Source: Flavobacterium sp. AG291 (lineage in GTDB: Bacteria; Bacteroidota; Bacteroidia; Flavobacteriales; Flavobacteriaceae). Taken from it: DNA of 64,000 nucleotides. Shown here one piece after another: positions 9,331 to 18,030 of this stretch. The position numbers and the translations under genes are program-made. The notes beneath the pieces were generated by a model. It made no database searches. It was not told the origin of the DNA and saw only the letters and a program-made list of their open reading frames with translations. The stretch covers positions 1-64,000 of the forward strand of contig NZ_QQAR01000015.1 of NCBI RefSeq assembly GCF_003350375.1. The letters run 5' to 3'. The first letter of the stretch is position 1. The number at the start of each line of letters is the position of its first letter.

Positions 9331-10389
9331 TTACGATTTTTGTTCTTTGTTGAAATAAACAAGGTAATAGTACATTTGTTTTTCCTCATCCCAACCTTTT
9401 TCTACAAATTTCTCTGCACTTTCAGGGTTAATGAAGTCCATTTTGATCTGGATGTTGGTATCAAGATTGATAACATTTTTAATGGTTTTCCTAACATCAC
9501 TAACAGCAGCGTTAGCAATAGGGAAAGAAGTCACATCTTCAATGCTGTACTTCGGAGCTTTTTCTACTTTGTAGTTTTTAAATTCAGGAATCAGATCCGG
9601 ATTGTCCATTACTTCATTCAAAAATTTGGTTTCTTCAAACTCGTCATTTTTAGCGAAGTGGTTTACAGCCCTGTTCATAAACATAACTTCCTGTTTTTTA
9701 TCTTCAGCCGGCAGGATAACGTCTTTAGCAAATTCCTGAACAAATTTCATGTACTTTTTAGTCATGAAGTTCTCATCCTGGAAAGCATCAACTGACAGGA
9801 AGTGCTCCAGCCAATAACGCGCATCATAACGGTTGCTGTCTACAGTAAGTATTTTATACCCCTCTTCTTTTTTGTAGTTAAAAATGATACAGCCTTTGTC
9901 AAGCTTGTTTAGGTTGATTCCCTGTTGTAACAATAGCTCAAGGTTGGTTCCTTTTTCTTCAAGCTGAAGGAAATCGGTTTTAATCTCACTTTTAAAGATA
10001 CCAATGGCATCAACAGGATTGTTGTCTATAGTAAGGTGGGTAAGATAAGTAACATATACCTCACCATTTTTAATGTGCGGATGGTTTGATTGCTCAAAAA
10101 GGTGTTTTGTTATCTTTTTAGATACCTCATGTACGCTGTCAGGATTTGTAAAAATCTCTGTAGCATAGTTGTACATATCGTGGTAATCCAAATGCACATC
10201 GTGAGCAAACTGAAAATAGTTTTCCTCTTTGTCTCTGAATGGCTTAAAGAAATATTCTTTTAGTAAAGGAACAATCTCATCAGTAAGACTATAAGGCTGT
10301 TCAGACAAAAAGTAAGCCTCATTTCGGCTTTTATTACCTACTCTGTGAAGAGAAAGGCTTTCTATGTGTGTGTTGAATAAGTTGATCAT
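9331..10389 (-). CDS. Nucleoid-associated protein (NA37/YejK/NdpA family)
   Basis: A 352-residue cytoplasmic protein matching the 37-kDa nucleoid-associated family in length and layout. The N-terminus reads MINLFNTHIESLSLHRVGNKSRNEAYFLS. A central block has NGEVYVTYLTHLTIDNNPVDAIGIFKSE, and then comes GINLNKLDKGCIIFNYKKEEGYKILTVDSNRYDARYWLEHFL, which contains the family's conserved DKGCI(I/L)FN and D.NR.DA.YW elements. Members bind the nucleoid in Escherichia coli (YejK); the molecular role is poorly known. The gene stands alone with its own terminator and a 139-base upstream gap. Confidence 0.85.
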   Translation of the reverse strand: MINLFNTHIESLSLHRVGNKSRNEAYFLSEQPYSLTDEIVPLLKEYFFKPFRDKEENYFQFAHDVHLDYHDMYNYATEIFTNPDSVHEVSKKITKHLFEQSNHPHIKNGEVYVTYLTHLTIDNNPVDAIGIFKSEIKTDFLQLEEKGTNLELLLQQGINLNKLDKGCIIFNYKKEEGYKILTVDSNRYDARYWLEHFLSVDAFQDENFMTKKYMKFVQEFAKDVILPAEDKKQEVMFMNRAVNHFAKNDEFEETKFLNEVMDNPDLIPEFKNYKVEKAPKYSIEDVTSFPIANAAVSDVRKTIKNVINLDTNIQIKMDFINPESAEKFVEKGWDEEKQMYYYLVYFNKEQKS

Positions 10390-10528
10390 CTATTTTGAGT
10401 TGCATAGTCACAAAGTTGCATAGTAGCAAAGTTTTTGACTATGAATATAAGTTATTACTTTTTAATCAGAATCGGATGTGGCTTTAAAACTTTGCCACTT
10501 TGAAGCTCAGTTACTTTGTAACTTCGTT
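10390..10528. repeat. Intergenic spacer with degenerate short repeats
   Basis: The spacer between two minus-strand genes contains several near-copies of a short word (AGTCACAAAGTTGCA, AGTAGCAAAGTTT, TTTGCCACTTTGAAG, CAGTTACTTTGTAAC). No ORF or clear hairpin terminator is seen. Confidence 0.5.
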
Positions 10529-11068
10529 TTAATTCCAGTTATGGTCGTCCATTTCGCCAAAGCTCTGGTCGTCATCAAACATGTCAAAGTCTTCCTCATC
10601 ATAATCATCATCAAATTCGCCATACGGGTCATTATCAAGATCGTCTGCGCCAAAAGCGTGATCAGGTGCCGTGGCAGGCATCTCTCCGTGAGCAAAAAGA
10701 AGCTCAGGGTAAGCCACTCCGCTTTCAGGCTCTTCAATAGCAGCCAACTCAACAAAGAATGTCCACATATTCAGGAAATCATAAACGTAGATGATTTTAT
10801 TCTCGCTTTGATCAAGGTTGTCGGCAAGTACAAATTCAGCCATTGTTCTTTGTTCTCCGGGTACATCCCCCGTGTCAAACAATGGTATCTCTTCTCCCTG
10901 CGACCACTCGTCATCACTTCTGTAAAAAGAAGCTGCTTCCATGCCGTCAAAGCCAAAGGCATTTACTATGGCATTGTGCAGATCTTCCAGTGTGTCAGTA
11001 TCTTCTATCGCGATATCCCTAAAGATATCTTCTTCTGCATCAAGTATAACTCTGAATTTGTAAACCAT
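10529..11068 (-). CDS. Plasmid pRiA4b ORF-3-like family protein with acidic tail
   Basis: A 179-residue cytoplasmic protein. Residues 1-120 match the PRiA4_ORF3-like fold: an N-terminal strand (YKFRVILDA), a TLEDLHNAIVNAFGFDG helix, and the IIYVYDFLNMWTFFVELAAIEE block that corresponds to the family's YDFGDxWxHxVxLE motif. The last 45 residues are extremely acidic (DDLDNDPYGEFDDDYDEEDF). The family name comes from a plasmid and an insertion-sequence passenger, but in flavobacteria it is a normal chromosomal gene; no transposase or terminal repeats are nearby. Function unknown. Confidence 0.8.
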   Translation of the reverse strand: MVYKFRVILDAEEDIFRDIAIEDTDTLEDLHNAIVNAFGFDGMEAASFYRSDDEWSQGEEIPLFDTGDVPGEQRTMAEFVLADNLDQSENKIIYVYDFLNMWTFFVELAAIEEPESGVAYPELLFAHGEMPATAPDHAFGADDLDNDPYGEFDDDYDEEDFDMFDDDQSFGEMDDHNWN

Positions 11069-11238
11069 GATTCTAAATATTTTGTAAACCCCAAAGGTAA
11101 TCTATTTTTACGTTTTGAAATTGTTGGATTTTTAGATTTTTCAACAGTTGGACTAATCGATAATTCGATACTTTGATTTTTCGATAGTTAGAATATCTAA
11201 ACAAACAGTACTTTTTAAAAAGCTATAAATACATCAAT

Positions 11239-11628
11239 CTACTTTTCATAAACTTCTAAAGGAAGCCCATCGGGGTCTGAAAAGAAAGTGAACTTTTTAC
11301 CGGTAAATTCATCAACACGAATTGGTTCACATACAATATTGTTATCATTCAGCCATGCAACAGCTTGCTCAATATTATCAATTTCAAATGCTAAATGGCG
11401 TAATCCGGCCGCTTCAGGGCGGGAAACCCTTTGTGGTGGGTTAGGGAACGAGAACAGTTCTATTGCATAACTATCATTAACCGCGAGATCAAGTTTATAG
11501 GATTGTCGCTCTTTCCGGTAATTTTCGGCAACCACGGTGAATCCCATAACATGAGTGTAAAAATGTTTTGATTTCTCGTAGTTCGAACAGATTATTGCTA
11601 TATGGTGTATCTTGTTTATTTTGAGCAT
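11239..11628 (-). CDS. VOC family protein (glyoxalase/YaeR-like)
   Basis: A 129-residue single-domain vicinal-oxygen-chelate protein. Both beta-alpha-beta-beta-beta modules are visible: IHHIAIICSNYEKSKHFYTHVMGF and LRHLAFEIDNIEQAVAWLNDN, the latter followed by FFSDPDGLPLEVYEK. Candidate metal ligands are His9, the Glu of AIELFSFP, His of LRHLAFEI and Glu of PLEVYEK, matching the usual H-E-H-E set. It most resembles YaeR/GloA2-type proteins, whose substrate is uncertain. It is 17 bases upstream of the HPP-family gene's 5' neighbour region on the same strand and may be co-transcribed with it. Confidence 0.88.
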   Translation of the reverse strand: MLKINKIHHIAIICSNYEKSKHFYTHVMGFTVVAENYRKERQSYKLDLAVNDSYAIELFSFPNPPQRVSRPEAAGLRHLAFEIDNIEQAVAWLNDNNIVCEPIRVDEFTGKKFTFFSDPDGLPLEVYEK

Positions 11629-11645
11629 TTGATATATAGTATGTT

Positions 11646-12251
11646 TTATACTTTGACTGATTTTTTCAGTGCTTTTCTGAACTTTTTGAATTTTATTACG
11701 GCAGGAGCCGAAGGATACTGGCGGTTATGAGGAATGTTATTAAAAATAAGCGCTATGATAAGCAATATCATCGCACCGCTCAATACCGGATTTAGTACGT
11801 ATTCGTAACCAAGGGTCTTTATTTGCGGGCTTCCGGTAACAGCAATAAGAGCCGTTGCACCTCCGGGAGGATGCAGGGTTTTGGTCATCTGCATCGCAAC
11901 AATTGATAAGGCTACTGCAAGTGGAGCCGAAAGCCATACCATCTCGGGCATGAGTTTTTGTAAACTTACTCCAATGACAGCTGATAGCAAATGTCCCCCA
12001 ATAAGATTGCGGGGCTGTGCCAGCGGACTTTGTATTACACCATATATCAGTACACATGAGGCTCCGAAAGAACCGATAAGAAACACATAATCCTGTTGTG
12101 GGAATGCTTCATATTGCAACCATGATAAAATGCCCATACCTACAAAAGCACCTATAAATGCCCATAGATGTTCCTTAAAGTTTACAAGAGTTTCTTTGTA
12201 AACTACATAGCGTGTTTTACGGTAGCTTCGTTTTATTTTTTGTAATGGCAT
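11646..12251 (-). CDS. HPP family integral membrane protein
   Basis: A 201-residue membrane protein with a basic N-terminus (KIKRSYRKTRY), about four to five hydrophobic helices and the name-giving motif TLHPPGGATAL near residues 125-135. It also has the family's LIGSFGASCVLIYGVIQSPLAQPRNLIGGH segment. HPP proteins of cyanobacteria and plants are linked to nitrite uptake into chloroplasts or cells; for flavobacteria the substrate is unproven. It lies 17 bases upstream of the VOC gene and is transcribed towards it, so a two-gene unit is likely. Confidence 0.9.
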   Translation of the reverse strand: MPLQKIKRSYRKTRYVVYKETLVNFKEHLWAFIGAFVGMGILSWLQYEAFPQQDYVFLIGSFGASCVLIYGVIQSPLAQPRNLIGGHLLSAVIGVSLQKLMPEMVWLSAPLAVALSIVAMQMTKTLHPPGGATALIAVTGSPQIKTLGYEYVLNPVLSGAMILLIIALIFNNIPHNRQYPSAPAVIKFKKFRKALKKSVKV

Positions 12252-12308
12252 AACTATCTTTGATTTTTATGCAAAAGTAGTTACTGGATTATTGCAAAAT
12301 GGGGTTAA

Positions 12309-13481
12309 TTAAAGAAACTTATATCCCAGTATAATGCTAAAAGTATCAAAATTACTTCTCCAGTAAACATAATTAAGTACATTGTAATTAATGGTATAGC
12401 GCGCTTCAACACTATATCTCTCATAACCATAGCCTAACCCAAAAGCCACAGATGAAATGTTACTGACTTCTAATTCGGTGTAACCATATCTTATATAATT
12501 ATTTCCAATTTTTAAAGAGGCTGCATAGGTTGCATCAATAAATAACCTTGATTTATCAGAAAGATACATATAATGTCTTACTCCCATAGGTACTTCCAAA
12601 GCTTTATAACTGGCTGATAGACTTTGATTACCTTTCATTCTGTCTAATTTAAATGACTTATAGTTTGGGTCTATAAATAATGACCATTTATTATTGTTAA
12701 ATGGTAGTATGTATTCAAGTTCTGCACCTATTCTGAATGATATTTTACTGCCAAATTCAAGCTTATAATTTGAAGCATCATTAAGTACATCCAAAGAATT
12801 GAATGTTATCCCCGGTGTAAAACGCAGATTCAGTTTTCCATTATTCTGTTTTTCGGAAAGGTTTTTCATTTTTGTTCCTGAATTCCCATTATATTCAGCA
12901 AAAAGTTTTACCAAATCGCTCTTTTTGTACTTGAGGTTTTCAAAACGTGATATAGTAAACTTCTCATCTTTCATTAGGTTATACAGCTGTTGCCTGAAAA
13001 AGTTGTTTTCGGCAACCCCTCCATCAACTAAATACTCTTTATAAACAAGTTGTTCTGTTTTTGCATCATTTTCTGTACTAAAAAAATATTTTATAAAGTT
13101 ACTGTCCTCATACTGGTAAAGCGTAATTTTTCCCTCTACCAAAACTTTTAGGAAAATGGTTTCAGTATTCCATTTAGGCTGTTTAGAATTATCTAAACGA
13201 TCCAGTGCTGTTTCTGACCGATCTACATTAGTGGTTGTCCTTATAAACTTATAGCTCTCATTAATGTTGAATTCGCTGACAGTGCTTATGTTTTTTGTTT
13301 TTATATCATCAGCTTCATTTAGCTTGTACTCAAAAGATGTTGGGTTATTTTTCCATGCGATGTTTTTAATCAGGCATTCAGTTTTTGATTCATTTTCAAT
13401 AAAATAGCCAGGTTCAAATTTTATTTGAGCAATAGAAAGCAATGGGAATGCTATAAAAAGCATTAAAAATAATTTTTTCAT
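12309..13481 (-). CDS. Secreted protein with C-terminal outer-membrane beta-barrel, function unknown
   Basis: A 390-residue protein with a signal peptide (MKKLFLMLFIAFPLLSIAQ). The first half (residues 20-200) resembles Bacteroidota proteins that begin with a YFI.N.G.. strand and a K(N/D)..WKNNP(T/D) motif, here PGYFIENESKTECLIKNIAWKNNPTSFEYK. The second half (about 215-390) alternates polar and aromatic residues (LRFTPGITFNSL, FRIGAELEYILPF, SVAFGLGYGYERYSVEARYTINY) and ends in LGYKFL with a terminal aromatic-type strand, as in small outer-membrane barrels of the PorT kind. I do not recognise a specific function. It is divergent from the TonB-dependent receptor gene. Confidence 0.72.
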   Translation of the reverse strand: MKKLFLMLFIAFPLLSIAQIKFEPGYFIENESKTECLIKNIAWKNNPTSFEYKLNEADDIKTKNISTVSEFNINESYKFIRTTTNVDRSETALDRLDNSKQPKWNTETIFLKVLVEGKITLYQYEDSNFIKYFFSTENDAKTEQLVYKEYLVDGGVAENNFFRQQLYNLMKDEKFTISRFENLKYKKSDLVKLFAEYNGNSGTKMKNLSEKQNNGKLNLRFTPGITFNSLDVLNDASNYKLEFGSKISFRIGAELEYILPFNNNKWSLFIDPNYKSFKLDRMKGNQSLSASYKALEVPMGVRHYMYLSDKSRLFIDATYAASLKIGNNYIRYGYTELEVSNISSVAFGLGYGYERYSVEARYTINYNVLNYVYWRSNFDTFSIILGYKFL

Positions 13482-13551
13482 CGGATGGTTTAATATGATG
13501 CGGCAAAAGTAGTCGGTTTTTTCTGAATGTAAATTGATTCACTATTTTTTA

Positions 13552-13623
13552 TACAGTTCATCCTTTAAATTCTACAGTTCGGGATACTTTATTATTATAT
13601 CTGAAAATGTAGCTGCAATTTTG
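13552..13623 (+). promoter_or_regulatory. Candidate LytTR binding site and promoter of the TonB-dependent receptor
   Basis: Two direct copies of TACAGTTC start at 13552 and 13573, exactly 21 bp apart, so ACAGTTCAT and ACAGTTCGG are separated by 12 bp. This is the geometry of LytTR/AgrA operators (9-bp direct repeats, 12-13 bp spacer). A -7-like CAATTTTG (consensus TAnnTTTG, one mismatch) begins at 13616, 42 bp after the second ACAGTT. The element before the 19870 operon has the same layout. Confidence 0.7.
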
Positions 13624-13651
13624 ACCCATCAAATCAATACAACCACCAATC

Positions 13652-15805
13652 ATGAAATCAATTATTACGCTTTTATTTATTCTTGTATCCAGCTTTTCTG
13701 TCGGGCAAACAACTATTGAAGGAACAGTTACCGACAAAAAAGGAAAGCCTGTTACCGGTGCTAATATTTATATAGATGGCACTTATGACGGTGCTACATC
13801 TGATGAAACCGGTCATTTTTCTTTTCAAACCCCAGAGAAGGGAAATCAGGTGTTAGTAATTACAGGAATGTTTTTTGAAGATTTCAGACAGGATATTGTT
13901 GTAGAGGAATATAAAGTACAGACGTTTGCGATGAAAGCTAGTGTGAACACGCTCGATGCCGTTGTTATTTCAGCGGGTTCTTTTCAGGCAGGGGATAACA
14001 GTAAAGTAACTGCGCTAAAACCACTTGATATTGTTACTACAGCCGGAGCAGCCGGAGATATTATTGGAGCATTACAAACGCTTCCCGGTACACAGACCGT
14101 AGGGGAGAGCGGAAGATTGTTTGTCAGAGGTGGAGAATCGGATGAGACACAAACTTTTGTAGATGGTCTTCGCGTAGCACAGCCTTATAGTGCAACTGCA
14201 AATAATTTGCCTGCCCGTGGACGCTTTTCTCCATTCCTGTTTAGTGGGATGACATTTTCTACAGGTGGTTATTCGGCAGAGTATGGAGAAGCATTATCGA
14301 GTGTGCTGCTACTTAATACTATTGAAGAACCGGAACAAAAACAAAGCGATATTGCAATTATGACTGTTGGTTTAGGTTTGGGGCATACCCAAAAATGGGA
14401 TAAGAGTTCGCTAAGCGTTAACCTTTCCTACCTTAACTTAAAACCTTACCAATGGATAGTACCACAAAATGTAGACTGGAATAAACCTTATCAGTCAATG
14501 TCGGGCGAAGCAGTGTACAGGTATAAGTTCAATAGTGGTATGCTTAAGGTATATGCTGCTTTTGATCACGCTACCTTCGACCTGAACCAGGAGGATATTA
14601 ACCTGCCTGAACCAATAAGGGTAGATACCAAAAATGACAATCTTTATTTTAATACTTCTTATAAAGGAATGTTTGGAACCCAATGGACGATTCAGACCGG
14701 TATTTCATATGGGTACAGCCACAATAAAACGGCTTTTGATGTAAATGGGTTAAAGAATGCCGAGAACTCTTCACACATGAAACTAAAACTGCGCAAAGGT
14801 TTTAGCGACAGGTTTAAACTTACATTTGGGGGTGATTATTTTATAACTGATTTTAATGAAAACTATACTGAACCTACAGGTTTTAATTTTAATAGCGGTT
14901 ATAATAATTCGATAGCAGCGGCCTATGCCGAAGCGGATGTTTTTATCTCTAAAAACCTCGCTTTTAAAGCAGGATTACGTTCTTCATACGCCAGCGTACT
15001 GGAGGAGGGGACAGTTGAACCTCGTGCTGCACTTGCTTATAAAGTGAGTCCTAAAAGTCAGTTTTCATTAGCTTATGGCGATTTTTACCAGACACCGGGA
15101 CAGAATTACCTGAAATATTACAAGAATTTTGAACACCAAAAAACAGCTCATTATATTTTTAATTATCTGTACAATACAGATGGAAGAATGTTTAGGGGTG
15201 AGGCTTATTATAAAAAGTATGATAATTTAGTGAAATATGATGGCATAACCGCAGCCTTCGATTCAAACTACAGCAATGCAGGTTATGGTTATGCTCAGGG
15301 TATTGACCTTTTCTGGAGGGACAGTAAACTGATAAAAAATCTTGAATACTGGGTTTCGTATTCATATATAGACAGTAAAAGAGACTATAAGAATTACGAA
15401 TATGAAGTAACACCAAATTACATAGCTACACATAATGCATCGATAGTTACTAAATACTGGATTGAGGACCTAAGATCGCAACTTGGTGTAACTTATAGCT
15501 TTAATAGTGGAAGGCCTTATGATAATCCAAATGAAAATGCTTTTATGAACGGCAAAACAAAAGCATATAATAATCTTAGCCTTAGCTGGGCATATCTCGT
15601 AAGCCAACAAAAAATATTATATTTTTCGGTTTCAAATGTTATGGGAGCAGACAATGTGTTTGGGTATACTTATGCTAATAATCCTGGAACTAATGGCATA
15701 TATGCAAGACAGGCTATTACCCAGCCGGCTGACAGATTCTTTTTTGTAGGCTTCTTCTGGACCATCAGTGATGATAAGACTAAGAACCAGTTGGATAATT
15801 TGTAA
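13652..15805 (+). CDS. TonB-dependent receptor with carboxypeptidase-regulatory-like domain
   Basis: A 717-residue outer-membrane receptor. The signal peptide ends near residue 18 (SSFSVGQ). Residues 20-100 are the CarboxypepD_reg-like domain (IEGTVTDKKGKPVTGANIYI, DGATSDETGHFSFQTP), typical of Bacteroidota receptors. A plug domain follows (about 120-230; LQTLPGTQTVGESGRLFVRGGESDETQTFVDGLRV, GGYSAEYGEALSSVL), then the barrel to the C-terminus. The substrate is unknown and no SusD-like partner is adjacent. It has its own upstream control region with a LytTR-type direct repeat and ends at a terminator, so it is probably monocistronic. Confidence 0.93.
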   Translation: MKSIITLLFILVSSFSVGQTTIEGTVTDKKGKPVTGANIYIDGTYDGATSDETGHFSFQTPEKGNQVLVITGMFFEDFRQDIVVEEYKVQTFAMKASVNTLDAVVISAGSFQAGDNSKVTALKPLDIVTTAGAAGDIIGALQTLPGTQTVGESGRLFVRGGESDETQTFVDGLRVAQPYSATANNLPARGRFSPFLFSGMTFSTGGYSAEYGEALSSVLLLNTIEEPEQKQSDIAIMTVGLGLGHTQKWDKSSLSVNLSYLNLKPYQWIVPQNVDWNKPYQSMSGEAVYRYKFNSGMLKVYAAFDHATFDLNQEDINLPEPIRVDTKNDNLYFNTSYKGMFGTQWTIQTGISYGYSHNKTAFDVNGLKNAENSSHMKLKLRKGFSDRFKLTFGGDYFITDFNENYTEPTGFNFNSGYNNSIAAAYAEADVFISKNLAFKAGLRSSYASVLEEGTVEPRAALAYKVSPKSQFSLAYGDFYQTPGQNYLKYYKNFEHQKTAHYIFNYLYNTDGRMFRGEAYYKKYDNLVKYDGITAAFDSNYSNAGYGYAQGIDLFWRDSKLIKNLEYWVSYSYIDSKRDYKNYEYEVTPNYIATHNASIVTKYWIEDLRSQLGVTYSFNSGRPYDNPNENAFMNGKTKAYNNLSLSWAYLVSQQKILYFSVSNVMGADNVFGYTYANNPGTNGIYARQAITQPADRFFFVGFFWTISDDKTKNQLDNL

Positions 15806-15810
15806 AAACA

Positions 15811-15838
15811 AAAACAGGGTCATCAGCCCTGTTTTTTC
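15811..15838 (+). terminator. Rho-independent terminator of the receptor gene
   Basis: Arms 15811-15819 (AAAACAGGG) and 15827-15835 (CCCTGTTTT) with a 7-base loop, followed by T residues on the plus strand. Confidence 0.88.
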
Positions 15839-15895
15839 TTTACCTAAACCTAAATTAAAAACCATGCTGCTTGTTGGCAGCTCATACATGAAAAA

Positions 15896-16765
15896 TTAAT
15901 CTTTGATAAGTTTCGAATAGCTGGTATTTGTTTTATCGGTAAGCCTAATGGTATAAATACCTCTTTGTAGCTGTTCGGTAGTAATAGTTTTGTCTTCTGT
16001 CAATGATTTTGATATCACTAATTTGCCGGTAATATCATATAGCTCTGCCTGACCCGTAAAATTGGATATAGTTACTTTGTCTCTTGCCGGGTTTGGGTAG
16101 ATTTCAATATTGTTAACCGCAAAATCTTCCAGGCCTGCTGTGCTTTGCTCAAGGGTGATATTGTCTACTGTAAAATAGCTGCCACTACCTTCCATGCGTA
16201 TTAGGTTTTCTGTTTCTCCTGCACGTTTAATTCTTGTACAGTCAAGATAAACAGATACATTATCAGGGGTTTCGTTACTGGTATAAGTTACCGGACATGT
16301 AAAACTACTATAGTCAATGCTTTCGTTAAGGTTTATTGTTCCCTTGCCAATAGTGTCATTTTGGCTTAATACTACATTCCATTTTGTAAGGTAGATGTTT
16401 ACCTGTGCAACATCGTTTACAGGACCTGAATTGCCTTGTATTATATTATCAGTATATTTATAATACCCCTTCAGTGCAGATGGCCTGTAATCAATGGGAA
16501 CAGTTTGTTTTGCAGCATCTTTCACATAATGATACCATATACCAAGTGTAAGGGCATAATCTCCACTTTGAGTATCAGTTGCAGGGGGATACATACAGTA
16601 TGCCGCTTCGCTAAAACCATCAGTAATTATCCATCCATTGGGTTTGTTAGGGAAATTTGGATCTGAAGGATCATTTTGCCATTGCTCAAAATCAGCATTT
16701 TGTAACTGTGCATTTGCCAGTGCCGACATTGTCAAGATTAGCATAATGGTAATTTTCTTTTTCAT
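15896..16765 (-). CDS. Secreted T9SS type A cargo protein
   Basis: A 289-residue protein with signal peptide (MKKKITIMLILTMSALANAQ). It has a beta-sandwich-like middle that starts with NADFEQWQND and NKPNGWIITDG, resembling PCMD/carbohydrate-binding-type modules of Bacteroidota secreted proteins. The C-terminal 70 residues are a type A T9SS sorting domain (NNIEIYPNPARDKVTI, AELYDITGKLVI, GIYTIRLTDKTNTSYSKLIKD). It is likely attached to the cell surface or released. Ligand and role are unknown. It is a lone minus-strand gene, with no terminator seen before the convergent receptor's hairpin. Confidence 0.87.
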   Translation of the reverse strand: MKKKITIMLILTMSALANAQLQNADFEQWQNDPSDPNFPNKPNGWIITDGFSEAAYCMYPPATDTQSGDYALTLGIWYHYVKDAAKQTVPIDYRPSALKGYYKYTDNIIQGNSGPVNDVAQVNIYLTKWNVVLSQNDTIGKGTINLNESIDYSSFTCPVTYTSNETPDNVSVYLDCTRIKRAGETENLIRMEGSGSYFTVDNITLEQSTAGLEDFAVNNIEIYPNPARDKVTISNFTGQAELYDITGKLVISKSLTEDKTITTEQLQRGIYTIRLTDKTNTSYSKLIKD

Positions 16766-16870
16766 AAGTATTGTTTATTAAATTAACAGTGTTATAAAGT
16801 TATGTTTGTGTTTCTGGTACATTGTTATGAAAAAACCGTAAATAATTATAGATTCATAGATGAGGTGCTT

Positions 16871-16901
16871 AATAAAAAACGGGACTCGATAGAGTCCCGT
16901 T
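16871..16901 (-). terminator. Orphan terminator on the minus strand
   Basis: A perfect 10-bp stem (16878-16887 and 16892-16901, AACGGGACTC/GAGTCCCGTT) with a GATA loop, followed on the minus strand by a T-tract (complement of 16871-16877). It lies between two minus-strand genes, yet the upstream gene already has its own terminator at 17114-17140, so it probably ends a separate short transcript. Confidence 0.85.
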
Positions 16902-17000
16902 ATACATCTGAATAAACTTTTAAAATCAATCATGTGCCCTTGCAGGCGAAAAAATTACTAAAACCTAAATTTAGTTATTCAGATGGATAGCCTACTAACT
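16871..17000 (-). ncRNA. Candidate small structured RNA
   Basis: The 378-base gap between two T9SS cargo genes contains no plausible ORF but holds a minus-strand terminator (16871-16901). Upstream of it is an 11-bp inverted repeat (16905-16915 with 16975-16985, CATCTGAATAA/TTATTCAGATG) enclosing about 59 bases, which include a short palindrome (CTAAATTTAG at 16965-16974). A closed stem-loop followed by a terminator fits a small regulatory RNA read on the minus strand. No clear -33/-7 promoter was found, so transcription is an inference. Confidence 0.35.
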
Positions 17001-17113
17001 TTCATAGCAATTTTAATAGGTTACTTAATGTAAAAATACATGCATATTTTGTAGTAGTTGTTATAAAAAAAACGCAAACGCTTATAGATATAATCTGCCT
17101 GCTCTTAAATAAA

Positions 17114-17140
17114 AAAAACGGAAGTGAAGCTTCCGTTTTT
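17114..17140 (-). terminator. Rho-independent terminator
   Basis: A perfect 11-bp stem (17114-17124 and 17130-17140) with a 5-base loop and flanking A/T runs. It immediately follows the minus-strand T9SS gene ending at 17144. Confidence 0.88.
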
Positions 17141-17143
17141 AGT

Positions 17144-17959
17144 TTATTCCTTTATTATACTGATGGTTTTGTTACTGTTTTTAAGCCCGGTCTTCAAAAG
17201 GTAAATACCGGCAGGGAAATTTTGAAAATCAATGAGTGTAGCATTTTCCGAAGATGGCTGTGCATATAACAATTGCCCGGTAATGCTGTATAGCTCTAGG
17301 TTTTCAGAGCCGGTAGTGTTTGTTATTGTTAAACGGTCTTTAACCGGATTTGGATAGTATATTATTCCTGCTAATGCGGGGTCAGGAATTCCTGTTATGC
17401 CTGTTTCCTCAATTTTTATATCATCTAAATACAGTATTCCCTGATTCCCTGAAGTTTCAAGGCTAAACCTAAGGTAATAGGTGGCTGTTGATGTTATGGT
17501 AAATTCAACCGAATGATTTACCGGTGCAGCTCCTGATATTGACTCATGTGATTCTAGCGGTATCTGAATCTCTGCATTAGCAGAAGATAACGAAACCCTT
17601 AATATGTCAATCGCTGGCTGATTATCCTCGTTAGCATATTTATATGACACATTGTATGTTGAACCTGCTGCCAGCTGAACAGGTCTAAGAATAAAATCGC
17701 ATGTCATTCCCCATCCTACGTCTGAGTAGGTAGAATAGCGTCCTACATTTCCGGTAAAGCTGCTGTTTGGCGCAATAGCACAATCCCACTCACTGCCTAC
17801 AAATGTTTGCCTATACGAGTAAGTGCAGTCTGGTAAGTCTGGTGGGAGAGACGTATCAAAATTTTCGACGTAGGGCAATGGCACTGCATCATTGCATTGT
17901 GCATTTATACTTTGTGTAATACTAAAAAGTAAGGCTGTTAAGAGTACAGTTTTTTTCAT
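17144..17959 (-). CDS. Secreted T9SS type A cargo protein
   Basis: A 271-residue protein with signal peptide (MKKTVLLTALLFSITQSINAQ). It continues with PLPYVENFDTSLPPDLPDC, the usual opening of flavobacterial proteins with a jelly-roll (MAM/cleaved-adhesin-like) domain, which ends in GILYLDDIKIEE. The C-terminal 70 residues are a type A T9SS sorting domain (IIYYPNPVKDRLTI, LELYSITGQLLY, GIYLLKTGLKNSNKTISIIKE). It is a probable surface or secreted protein of unknown ligand, transcribed alone and followed by a strong terminator. Confidence 0.88.
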   Translation of the reverse strand: MKKTVLLTALLFSITQSINAQCNDAVPLPYVENFDTSLPPDLPDCTYSYRQTFVGSEWDCAIAPNSSFTGNVGRYSTYSDVGWGMTCDFILRPVQLAAGSTYNVSYKYANEDNQPAIDILRVSLSSANAEIQIPLESHESISGAAPVNHSVEFTITSTATYYLRFSLETSGNQGILYLDDIKIEETGITGIPDPALAGIIYYPNPVKDRLTITNTTGSENLELYSITGQLLYAQPSSENATLIDFQNFPAGIYLLKTGLKNSNKTISIIKE

Positions 17960-18030
17960 AGCTACTGTTATTTTGGTTGACTATAAAATTAATTTGCTTC
18001 TCTAAACCGATGGTTATTAAAAAACCGAAA

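Noticed and set aside
9340..9795. 151-codon plus-strand open frame within the nucleoid-associated protein gene
   Set aside because: Lies fully antisense to a conserved family; Phe/Val-rich content is the mirror of Lys/Glu/Asn-rich coding sequence.
10529..11068. Transposon passenger suggested by the IS1096/pRiA4b family name
   Set aside because: No transposase, terminal inverted repeats or target duplication nearby; the family is a common chromosomal gene in Bacteroidota.
10478..11176. 232-codon plus-strand open frame opposite the pRiA4b ORF-3-like gene
   Set aside because: It is antisense to a recognisable gene whose acidic Asp/Glu codons read as open Ile/Val/Lys-rich sequence on the other strand; no domain and no start signal.
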